Shown: piece by piece, positions 7,655 through 14,700 of the stretch
Position numbering within the stretch: the stretch's first letter is position 1
Layout: each line of letters opens with the position of its first letter
Assembly (NCBI GenBank): GCA_002422995.1
Contig: DIUK01000093.1
Location: 2,510 to 17,504, forward strand
DNA: 14,995 nt
Direction: 5' to 3'
Origin: Rhodocyclaceae bacterium UBA6160
GTDB lineage: Bacteria > Pseudomonadota > Gammaproteobacteria > Burkholderiales > Rhodocyclaceae
Made by a program: the position numbers and the translations under genes
The notes under the pieces: model-generated
What the model was told of the DNA's origin: nothing
Database searches by the model: none
Seen by the model: only the letters and a program-made list of their open reading frames with translations

Positions 7655-8026
7655 ATGGAAGAAAGCCCCTTTAAGGGACGTACCGGCTTGGTACGCCTTT
7701 GGAATGCTATGCACTACTCGCTTGCCGGCTTAAAAGCCGCTTACCGCCACGAAGATGCATTTCGACAGGAAGTACATCTAGCGATTTTGTTGATTCCGCT
7801 AACCTTCCTGCTGCCTGCAACGAATATCGGCCGCGCCTTGATGATAGGCAGTGTCTTGCTAGTCTTGATTGTTGAGTTGCTCAATTCAGCAGTAGAAGCC
7901 ACCGTCGATCGCATTTCGCTGGATCATCATCGCCTGGCCAAGCGAGCCAAAGATATTGGCAGCGCTGCGGTGCTTATTTCGTTAATCAATGTCGCCATTA
8001 TTTGGCTGCTCGTGCTCATTGACTAA
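7655..8026 (+). CDS. dgkA: Diacylglycerol kinase DgkA
   Basis: DgkA is a small trimeric inner-membrane kinase that phosphorylates diacylglycerol to phosphatidic acid. The 123 residues match the family length. The amphipathic N-terminus contains RLWNAMHYSLAGLKAAYRHE, with three membrane helices at about 39-54, 58-80 and 101-121. The active-site segment VELLNSAVEATVDR carries Glu74, Asn77 and Glu81, equivalent to E. coli Glu69, Asn72 and Glu76. AKDIGSAAV contains the conserved Asp100. It lies between two glycosyltransferase genes and near a PlcP-type phospholipase gene, which would produce its substrate. The ribosome-binding site is weak. Confidence 0.93.
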   Translation: MEESPFKGRTGLVRLWNAMHYSLAGLKAAYRHEDAFRQEVHLAILLIPLTFLLPATNIGRALMIGSVLLVLIVELLNSAVEATVDRISLDHHRLAKRAKDIGSAAVLISLINVAIIWLLVLID

Positions 8027-8068
8027 TTTAAGCAATTCTTCAACACCCTGCCCTACTTAAACAGACAG

Positions 8069-8124
8069 CCGTCATCTAACCATCACCTTCTTGTCATAGT
8101 TCTGCCATAGTCGCTTGACAGACT
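8069..8124 (+). promoter_or_regulatory. Tandem Pho boxes upstream of glycosyltransferase-plcP
   Basis: Four direct 7-mers begin at 8069, 8080, 8091 and 8102, exactly 11 bp apart: CCGTCAT, CCATCAC, TTGTCAT and CTGCCAT. Against the PhoB half-site CTGTCAY they score 6, 5, 6 and 6 of 7. Ten bases after the last one is CAGACT (8119-8124), almost the same element at the same distance as TAGACT in the pstS promoter. This indicates PhoB activation of the downstream pair under phosphate starvation. The repeat count and register are seen directly; binding by PhoB is inferred. Confidence 0.75.
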
Positions 8125-8131
8125 ATGCACC

Positions 8132-9376
8132 ATGACTAAATCTAAAACTGATTTAACACCCATAGCAAAGCAGCCCGCGCTAAATCCTATGCCGCGACTG
8201 CATATCGCCTTAGTTACTGAAACTTGGCGACCTGAAATTAACGGTGTAGCCATGACCCTCGGCCGCATGACAGACGGGCTGCGCCATCTTGGGCATCGCT
8301 TCACGCTTGTGCGCCCACGCCAGCATGCCGATGATTTACCCGCCACAGAAAGTAGCTTGCACGAACTACTTGTAGTTGGCTGTCCCATTCCCGGCTACCG
8401 TGGCTTGCGATTTGGCCTACCTGCCAAATCGCGGCTCATAACCGCTTGGGGAAAAGATCGTCCGGATATTATCCAGATAGCGACCGAGGGACCGCTAGGA
8501 GCTTCCGCCATAGCAGCCGCACGCCAGCTAAACATCCCGGTTGTTTCTGAATTTCACACCAACTTCCATGCCTACAGCCGCCATTACGGACTCAGCTGGC
8601 TAGAAGGCCTGGTTACCATGCATTTACGGCGTTTTCATAACAAAAGCGCCGTCACGCTAGCGCCGACTTTTGCTGTCGCGCGCGAACTCACAAACGCAGG
8701 CTTTCGTTCCGTACGCGTGATATCGCGCGGTATAGATACTGCATTATTCAACCCACATCGCCGCAGCATGGCATTGCGCAAAGAATGGGGCGTTGGTGAA
8801 GAACAACTCGTCGTCACCTATGTCGGCCGCCTCGCCGCAGAGAAAAATTTGCCTTTGGTAACCCAAGCTTTCGCTGCTATCCGTAAGCTGCATCCAACCG
8901 CGCGCCTGCTCTTTGTAGGTGACGGTCCAATGCGCACACAGCTCCAGCGCAGCGACGCCACGTATATTTTTGCCGGCATGCGACGCGGTGATGATCTAGC
9001 CGCGCATTACGCCTCCGCCGACTTGTTCCTGTTTCCCAGCCTGACTGAAACCTTCGGCAATGTCACACTCGAAGCCCTGGCCAGTGGCTTGGGCGTTGTC
9101 GCCTATGACTGTGCAGCAGCCAATGAATTGATCCGTGACGGCGACAATGGTCGCGTTGTTCCCAGCAATCACGAAAATGCGTTTATCGCCGCTGCGCTGG
9201 AACTGGCGCGCAACCCGGCAATACTCGCTACTTTGCGCGAACGTGCCCACACCAGCGTACGCCATCTTGACTGGGGGCATATCAGCGGGCAGATGGCTGA
9301 TGTATTTCACCGCACAGTCAAATCGCACGACCGGCAACAACGAAATGACATGATTTTTCGATTTGCACCTGACTAA
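8132..9376 (+). CDS. GT4 glycosyltransferase, Agt-like, paired with plcP
   Basis: This is a GT-B enzyme of family GT4. It contains ALVTETWRPEINGVAMTLGR near the N-terminus, IATEGPLG (116-123), SEFHTNFHAYS (139-149), VGRLAAEKN (231-239), VGDGP (262-266) and the EX7E motif with Glu306 and Glu314. Its head-to-tail pairing with plcP recalls the agt-plcP gene pairs of alphaproteobacteria, where Agt makes glucosyl- or glucuronosyl-diacylglycerol in phosphate starvation. That substrate is inferred here. The ATG at 8132 would be almost leaderless relative to the Pho promoter. An ATG at 8189 gives a protein beginning right at the fold (395 residues). Neither has a clear Shine-Dalgarno sequence. The stop lies one base before plcP. 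Confidence 0.82.
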   Translation: MTKSKTDLTPIAKQPALNPMPRLHIALVTETWRPEINGVAMTLGRMTDGLRHLGHRFTLVRPRQHADDLPATESSLHELLVVGCPIPGYRGLRFGLPAKSRLITAWGKDRPDIIQIATEGPLGASAIAAARQLNIPVVSEFHTNFHAYSRHYGLSWLEGLVTMHLRRFHNKSAVTLAPTFAVARELTNAGFRSVRVISRGIDTALFNPHRRSMALRKEWGVGEEQLVVTYVGRLAAEKNLPLVTQAFAAIRKLHPTARLLFVGDGPMRTQLQRSDATYIFAGMRRGDDLAAHYASADLFLFPSLTETFGNVTLEALASGLGVVAYDCAAANELIRDGDNGRVVPSNHENAFIAAALELARNPAILATLRERAHTSVRHLDWGHISGQMADVFHRTVKSHDRQQRNDMIFRFAPD

Positions 9377-9377
9377 T

Positions 9378-10235
9378 ATGGTCAAAGTCCGCACAATTTT
9401 CCTCTCCGACATTCACCTCGGCACACGTGGCTGCCAAGCCGAACGGCTCCTCGAATTTTTACGCGAACACGAAGCCGAGCAACTTTTTCTAGTCGGTGAC
9501 ATTATTGACTTCTGGGCGATGAAACGCAGTATTCACTGGACGCCAGCGCAAAACACTGTGGTGCAAAAAATTCTGCGCCGGGCGCGGCATGGCGAGAAAG
9601 TCGTCCTCATTCCCGGCAATCACGACGAAGCCCTGCGTGAATATCACAACGTCACCTTTGGTGACATCCTGATTGCCAAAGAACACATCCATGTTACCGC
9701 TGATGGCCGGCGTTACCTGATCATTCATGGCGATGACTTTGATCAAGTCACACGCCATCATCGCTGGTTGGCCGTGTTAGGCGATGTCGGCTACAACTTT
9801 CTGGTACGCGTCAATGTCTGGGTTGCGTGGATACGGCGCACATTTGGCATTGCTGATTACTGGTCGCTAGCAGGCTACGCCAAGCGCCGTGTGAAACGCG
9901 CGGTGTCTTTTATTTTTGATTTTGAAGATGCCGTCATGCACGCCGTGCGCGACCGGCGGCTGGACGGCGTGATCTGCGGCCACATACATAGTGCAGCCAT
10001 CAAGAAAGTTAATGGCCTGACTTACATCAACTGCGGCGATTGGGTCGATAGCTGCACAGCGATTGTCGAACACATGGACGGGCGCATGGAGCTTATTCAC
10101 AATGGATCCACAGTGAAAGATACTTTTAACGCCGCGAACAATCCCGTGGCAGAAACCAGCGCATTTACAGCCACACCGCAGATATCAGCGCCAATAGGTC
10201 AATCCGTTGAAAATAAATTTCTTAGCCCTGACTAG
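9378..10235 (+). CDS. plcP: PlcP-type metallophosphoesterase (phospholipase C)
   Basis: This calcineurin-like phosphoesterase is 285 residues long. Its metal-binding motifs are DIHLG (Asp11, His13), GDIIDFW (Asp41), GNHDE (80-84), HGDDFD (117-122) and GHIH (201-204). The pattern DGVICGHIH, then YINCGDWVDSCTAIVEH, matches my memory of rhizobial PlcP. PlcP releases diacylglycerol from phosphatidylcholine and related lipids when phosphate is scarce. It is also longer than LpxH, the related lipid A enzyme with which this group is often confused. ATG 9378 is chosen over an in-frame TTG at 9363. It lies one base after the glycosyltransferase stop, so translation is probably coupled. The last 40 or so residues look unstructured. 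Confidence 0.8.
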   Translation: MVKVRTIFLSDIHLGTRGCQAERLLEFLREHEAEQLFLVGDIIDFWAMKRSIHWTPAQNTVVQKILRRARHGEKVVLIPGNHDEALREYHNVTFGDILIAKEHIHVTADGRRYLIIHGDDFDQVTRHHRWLAVLGDVGYNFLVRVNVWVAWIRRTFGIADYWSLAGYAKRRVKRAVSFIFDFEDAVMHAVRDRRLDGVICGHIHSAAIKKVNGLTYINCGDWVDSCTAIVEHMDGRMELIHNGSTVKDTFNAANNPVAETSAFTATPQISAPIGQSVENKFLSPD

Positions 10236-10326
10236 TTCCAGGCAAATCACATTACCCCAATAAAGCGGGCATTATTTATTTTGGTGAAACAATGGTTCTG
10301 CAGCCTGAGAAAGCAGGAAATACATC

Positions 10327-11703
10327 TTACCCAGGACTCACAACGCTGCCATGTTGCTCTATCACACGCTTCACCACACTGGCAATGTACTCTGCTTGTT
10401 GCACCACCACCGCCTCATCACGCCCCTCAACCATCACCCGTAACAGCGGCTCAGTACCTGATGGCCGCAGCAAAACGCGACCATTGCCTGCTAATACTGT
10501 CTCAGCGGTTGCCATGGCGGCCAAAATGTCTGCGCTTTTTGTCCAGTCAAAACCGGCCACCAAACGCACATTGATGAGTTTTTGCGGATACAAAACCAGA
10601 TCCGCACAAGCCGTTTGCAGGGTTTCCTTGCCCGCCCGCAACGCAGCCAACACCTGCAAGGCGGCGATAATGCCGTCACCTGTGGTATGCCGGTCAAGAC
10701 AAATCACATGACCAGAATTCTCGCCACCTAACACCCAGTCATTCGCCTGCATCATTTCCAGCACATAACGGTCGCCAACTTTGGCGCGACCCAACGGGAT
10801 TTTAAGCCTCGCTAGTGCATGCTCAAAGCCCAGATTGCTCATCAAGGTGCCGGCAACACCCGTCACTTTCGTAGTGCGTGAAAGATGGCGTGCGATGACA
10901 TAGAGTAAACGGTCGCCATCGTAAACCCCACCTGCAGCATCCACCATCACCAACCGGTCACCATCGCCATCAAGCGCAATACCAGCATCGGCATGAGTGG
11001 CAAGTACCGTATCACGCATGGTTTGCGGCGCAGTTGCTCCTACTTTATCGTTGATATTCAAGCCATTCGGCGTATCACCAACGCCGACTATTTCCGCACC
11101 CAACTCATGAAATACTTTTGCTGCCACTTGATAGGCTGCACCATGGGCACTATCAACCACTAATTTCAGACCGCGCAAATCCAGCTCATTCGGGAAAGTG
11201 CTCTTGCAAAACTCAATATAGCGGCCTGCCGCATCGTCGATACGTCGTGCTTTACCCAGGCGAGCAGAAGGCATACACGCCATGGGTTGCTCCAACTGTG
11301 CCTCGATAGCTAATTCAACTGCATCAGGCAACTTGGTGCCTTGTGCTGAAAAAAACTTGATGCCGTTATCATCATAAGGATTGTGGGAAGCTGAAATCAC
11401 CACACCCGCCTGCAAGCGCAAAGCCCGTGTGAGATAAGCGACCGCAGGCGTTGGCATAGGACCGCACAGCATCACATCCACACCAGCAGCCGCAAATCCG
11501 GCCTCCAAAGCAGCTTCCAGCATATAGCCGGAAATACGCGTGTCTTTGCCAATCAGCACCGCAGGGTGTTCAACGGCATGATTATCCTTCGCCGCTAAAA
11601 CCACGCCGGCAGCATAGCCCAAACGCATAATAAATTCGGGCGTAATCGGTTCTTCGCCCACGCGTCCACGTACACCATCAGTACCAAAATAACGTCTAGT
11701 CAT
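10327..11703 (-). CDS. glmM: Phosphoglucosamine mutase GlmM
   Basis: GlmM converts glucosamine 6-phosphate to glucosamine 1-phosphate on the route to UDP-GlcNAc for peptidoglycan and lipopolysaccharide. The 458-residue protein begins with RYFGTDGVRG. It has the active serine in VVISASHNP (Ser106), the magnesium loop DGDGDR (245-250), the sugar-binding GGENSGH (326-332) and the phosphate-binding RPSGTEP (413-419). The ATG at 11701-11703 shares its A with the TGA of folP (TGATG), giving coupled translation; a TTG one codon earlier is not needed. The 3' end faces plcP, with a 91-bp gap. Confidence 0.96.
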   Translation of the reverse strand: MTRRYFGTDGVRGRVGEEPITPEFIMRLGYAAGVVLAAKDNHAVEHPAVLIGKDTRISGYMLEAALEAGFAAAGVDVMLCGPMPTPAVAYLTRALRLQAGVVISASHNPYDDNGIKFFSAQGTKLPDAVELAIEAQLEQPMACMPSARLGKARRIDDAAGRYIEFCKSTFPNELDLRGLKLVVDSAHGAAYQVAAKVFHELGAEIVGVGDTPNGLNINDKVGATAPQTMRDTVLATHADAGIALDGDGDRLVMVDAAGGVYDGDRLLYVIARHLSRTTKVTGVAGTLMSNLGFEHALARLKIPLGRAKVGDRYVLEMMQANDWVLGGENSGHVICLDRHTTGDGIIAALQVLAALRAGKETLQTACADLVLYPQKLINVRLVAGFDWTKSADILAAMATAETVLAGNGRVLLRPSGTEPLLRVMVEGRDEAVVVQQAEYIASVVKRVIEQHGSVVSPG

Positions 11704-12530
11704 CAAACGGTCTCCACTGCGTTATAAATCGCCACCGCATCTCGTGTGGCCGCCACATCATGCACGCGCAATATGCGTGCGCCTTTAACCATCGCCAACA
11801 CATGTGCCGCAATGCCAGCCGCAACACGTTCTTTGGGCTCGCGACCCGTCACTACGCCGAGGACTGACTTGCGCGACAAGCCAACCAACAAGGGTATTCT
11901 TAGCACGCTCAACTGATCCAAATGCTGCAATAAACGCAAGTTATGTTCCGGTGTTTTACCAAAGCCAAAGCCTGGATCAATACACACGCGAGCAAGCGAT
12001 ATCCCTGCCGCCTGCATGGTGCTTACTCGTTCAGCCAAAAAATTAGTGACATCTTTCACCACATCGTTGTAGTGCGGATTTTGCTGCATGGTTTGTGGCG
12101 AACCCTGCTTGTGCATCAAGCAGATACCCGCAGTGCTCTCGGCGAGCAACTCAAGCGCACCGGGCGCACAGAGCGCCTGAATATCATTGATCATGTCAGC
12201 ACCATGAGCTAATACCATGCGCATAACTTCAGGTTTGGTGGTATCCACCGACAATGGCACACCACAAGTCGCCAAGCCCTGTAGCACAGGCAAAAGGCGG
12301 TCAATTTCTTGCTGAGCAGACACGGGGACAGCACCAGGGCGGGAGGATTCAGCACCTAAATCCAACATGTCCGCACCCTCATCTCGTAGCTGCAAGCCAT
12401 GGGCAATCGCGGCTTCGGTCTGGCCTTGCCAGCCATCGCCGGAAAAGGAATCATCCGTGAGATTAACAATGCCCATGATGCGCGGCCGCGATAAATCCAG
12501 CATATAACGACCGCATTGAAACTTACGCAT
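11703..12530 (-). CDS. folP: Dihydropteroate synthase
   Basis: FolP condenses 6-hydroxymethyl-dihydropterin diphosphate with p-aminobenzoate in folate synthesis and is the target of sulfonamides. The 275-residue TIM-barrel shows VDTTKP (95-100), MIND (113-116), LMHKQGSPQTMQ (138-149), DPGFGFGKT (185-193), GLSRKS (217-222) and RVHDV (255-259). Loop 1 reads NLTDDSFSGDG instead of the common NxTPDSFSDGG. The ATG at 12528-12530 has AGGTG 6 nt upstream. An in-frame GTG three codons earlier overlaps that ribosome-binding site and is unlikely. The stop overlaps glmM by one base. Confidence 0.95.
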   Translation of the reverse strand: MRKFQCGRYMLDLSRPRIMGIVNLTDDSFSGDGWQGQTEAAIAHGLQLRDEGADMLDLGAESSRPGAVPVSAQQEIDRLLPVLQGLATCGVPLSVDTTKPEVMRMVLAHGADMINDIQALCAPGALELLAESTAGICLMHKQGSPQTMQQNPHYNDVVKDVTNFLAERVSTMQAAGISLARVCIDPGFGFGKTPEHNLRLLQHLDQLSVLRIPLLVGLSRKSVLGVVTGREPKERVAAGIAAHVLAMVKGARILRVHDVAATRDAVAIYNAVETV

Positions 12531-12689
12531 TATTGACACCTGTGACAGCAGTCATTGCTCCCGCTAAAACCTAGGCCAGCGTACCAGCGATGACTAAGCG
12601 CATGACAGACAAGCGATCTTGAGTCAGAGCAACCAAAGCCGCACGCTATGCCCACTGGTTACTGGTTACTGCAACCACAGTTCGCAGCA

Positions 12690-14576
12690 TCAAGCAGGCG
12701 CTGTCGTTGTAGCAGCTTCGCTCGCCGCACCACCATCGTCAGACTTAGGCGCAGGTGGAGACGAGGCCAATTTGGGCGCGCGCGGCGGTTTGCCAGCCAT
12801 GATGTCTTTAACCTGGTCAGCATCAATCGTTTCCCACTCCAGCAGTGCTGCAGTCATGGCCTCTACCTTGTCGCGATTTTCTTCCAGCAAACGGCGCGCC
12901 AGAGCATATTGCTCGTCCAGAATCCGACGAATTTCCTTATCCACTGTCTGCATCGTGGCTTCAGACATATTTTTATGCGTAGTCACCGAGCGGCCAAGAA
13001 ACACTTCGCCCTCTTCTTCACCATAGACCATCGTACCGAGCGCATCCGACATACCCCACTGTGTCACCATGCGACGCGCTAAATCTGTCGCACGCTGAAA
13101 ATCGTTTGAAGCCCCAGTGGTCATTTGATTCATAAACAACTCTTCAGCAATGCGACCACCAAACAACACCGCTACAGTGCACAACAAGCGCACTTTATCC
13201 TGGCTGAAACGATCTTCTTCCGGTAACTGCATAGTGATCCCCAAGGCACGTCCGCGAGGCATGATGCTAACCTTATGCACGGGATCGGTTTTGGGCAGCA
13301 ACATGGCTACCACCGCATGGCCTGACTCATGGTAAGCGGTATTCCTGCGCTCTTCTTCCTGCATGATCATGGAGCGGCGCTCAGCACCCATCATGATCTT
13401 GTCCTTGGCTCGTTCAAAGTCTTCCATATCAACGAAACGCTTGTTACCTCGCGCAGCAAACAAAGCGGCTTCATTGACCAGATTGGCCAAATCAGCGCCT
13501 GAAAAACCCGGACAGCCACGCGCCAAGACAGAGGCATCCACATCGGGTGCTGCCGGCACTTTACGCATATGCACCTTGATAATTTGCTCCCGGCCACGAA
13601 TGTCAGGCAAGGGCACAACGACTTGACGATCAAAACGACCTGGACGCAACAACGCAGGATCCAGCACGTCCGGACGGTTGGTAGCAGCAATGACGATGAC
13701 ACCTGACGCACCTTCAAAACCATCCATTTCAACCAGTAACTGATTCAAAGTTTGCTCGCGCTCATCGTTTCCGCCACCCAAACCTGCCCCGCGCTGACGG
13801 CCTACGGCGTCAATTTCATCAATAAAAATGATGCAAGGCGCGGCTTTTTTGGCTTGTTCAAACATGTCGCGCACACGTGATGCACCAACACCCACGAACA
13901 TTTCGACAAAATCAGAGCCGGAAATCGAAAAGAACGGCACTTTGGCTTCGCCGGCAATGGCTTTGGCCAAGAGGGTCTTACCCGTACCAGGGCTGCCCAC
14001 CAGCAACACCCCGCGTGGAATGCGCCCGCCGAGTTTTTGAAATTTGGTTGGGTCGCGCAAAAAGTCGACCAACTCTGAAACTTCTTCCTTGGCCTCATCG
14101 CAACCCGCGACATCAACAAAGGTAATCACATTGGTGGACTCATCCAGCAACCGCGCCTTGCTTTTGCCAAACGAGAGCGCGCCACCTTTGCCTCCGCCCT
14201 GCATCTGACGCATGAAGTAAATCCACACCCCGATCAAGAGCAGCATAGGGAACCAGGACACCAGAATACTCATCAGGAAAGACTGCTCTTCATCGGGCTT
14301 GGCTACTACCGCCACATTGTTCTTCAAAAGATCAGAAACCATCCACAAGTCTTGCGGGGCATAGGAAATGACCCGCTTGCCATCGGTGGTCGTGGCTTCC
14401 AGCGTGCGGCCTTGGATCACCACCTTAGTGATATTCCCTTGTTTGACTTCATCCAGAAACTGGGAGTATTCCAGCGTATTTTGCGCTGATTGGTGCGAGC
14501 CGAACTGATTGAACACCGTCATCAAAACGACGCCTACAACCAACCAGATCATGACATTCTTTAGCATATTATTCAC
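12690..14576 (-). CDS. ftsH: ATP-dependent zinc metalloprotease FtsH
   Basis: FtsH is the membrane-anchored AAA+ protease that degrades damaged membrane proteins and regulators such as LpxC. The 628-residue protein has membrane segments at about 8-25 and 101-122 around a periplasmic domain. The AAA+ module has Walker A GSPGTGKT (194-201), Walker B IIFIDEID (249-256) and the second region of homology around NRPDVLDPALLRPGRFDR (300-317). The zinc site is HESGH (416-420). Walker A has Ser where many FtsH have Pro. The tail is rich in Ala, Pro and Thr. The GTG at 14574-14576 is used because GAAGAG lies about 5 nt upstream; ATG 14567, three codons in, is possible. A 150-bp gap with no gene separates it from folP. 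Confidence 0.97.
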   Translation of the reverse strand: MNNMLKNVMIWLVVGVVLMTVFNQFGSHQSAQNTLEYSQFLDEVKQGNITKVVIQGRTLEATTTDGKRVISYAPQDLWMVSDLLKNNVAVVAKPDEEQSFLMSILVSWFPMLLLIGVWIYFMRQMQGGGKGGALSFGKSKARLLDESTNVITFVDVAGCDEAKEEVSELVDFLRDPTKFQKLGGRIPRGVLLVGSPGTGKTLLAKAIAGEAKVPFFSISGSDFVEMFVGVGASRVRDMFEQAKKAAPCIIFIDEIDAVGRQRGAGLGGGNDEREQTLNQLLVEMDGFEGASGVIVIAATNRPDVLDPALLRPGRFDRQVVVPLPDIRGREQIIKVHMRKVPAAPDVDASVLARGCPGFSGADLANLVNEAALFAARGNKRFVDMEDFERAKDKIMMGAERRSMIMQEEERRNTAYHESGHAVVAMLLPKTDPVHKVSIMPRGRALGITMQLPEEDRFSQDKVRLLCTVAVLFGGRIAEELFMNQMTTGASNDFQRATDLARRMVTQWGMSDALGTMVYGEEEGEVFLGRSVTTHKNMSEATMQTVDKEIRRILDEQYALARRLLEENRDKVEAMTAALLEWETIDADQVKDIMAGKPPRAPKLASSPPAPKSDDGGAASEAATTTAPA

Positions 14577-14612
14577 GTTAACTCTTCTTTCTACAGGCTA
14601 TGCAGTCAGCCC

Positions 14613-14641
14613 ATTCTATTGCTGCAGACCATAATGCGCAA
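14613..14641 (-). promoter_or_regulatory. Candidate promoter of ftsH
   Basis: The minus strand reads TTGCGC (14636-14641, 4 of 6), a 17-nt spacer, then TAGAAT (14613-14618, 5 of 6 to TATAAT). Transcription would begin about 30 nt before the ftsH start. It lies in the 112-bp gap after rlmE, which also has a small hairpin CCAGAA/TTCTGG (14643-14648 with 14658-14663) without a strong T-tract. Read-through from rlmE is equally possible. Confidence 0.35.
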
Positions 14642-14670
14642 ACCAGAACAAACCAAATTCTGGCAAAAAT

Positions 14671-14700
14671 TGCTTATCGCTTTCCTGCTTATCGCTTTCC
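14671..14700 (-). repeat. 15-bp tandem duplication across the rlmE stop codon
   Basis: TGCTTATCGCTTTCC occurs twice in tandem, at 14671-14685 and 14686-14700. Because 15 is a multiple of three, the minus strand carries two in-frame copies of Gly-Lys-Arg-stop. The first TAA (14689-14691) ends rlmE, and the second lies in the 3' untranslated region as a back-up stop. Confidence 0.95.

Noticed and set aside
8115..8142. Perfect sigma70 -35 TTGACA at 8115-8120 before the second glycosyltransferase
   Set aside because: At 15-18 nt spacing only poor -10 matches (TAAATC, 3 of 6) follow. The PhoB-type arrangement explains the region better.
9378..10235. Reading the phosphoesterase as LpxH, UDP-2,3-diacylglucosamine diphosphatase
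   Set aside because: The metal motifs are shared, but the length, the VKRAV-x-FIF-x-FE region, the CGDWV-x-SCTAIVEH ending and the pairing with a GT4 gene fit PlcP better. A phylogenetic tree would settle it.
10253..10284. Inverted repeat CCAATAAA / TTTATTTTGG between plcP and glmM as a bidirectional terminator
   Set aside because: The stem is AT-rich, has a two-base bulge and lacks a following T-tract, so it is too weak to call.
12542..12608. Isolated perfect PhoB half-sites on the minus strand, CTGTCAC (12548-12542) and CTGTCAT (12608-12602)
   Set aside because: Neither has a partner 11 bp away, and a single 7-mer is not a Pho box.
12654..12671. Seven-base tandem repeat ACTGGTT-ACTGGTT-ACTG after ftsH
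   Set aside because: Too short to carry meaning and not linked to any gene end structure.
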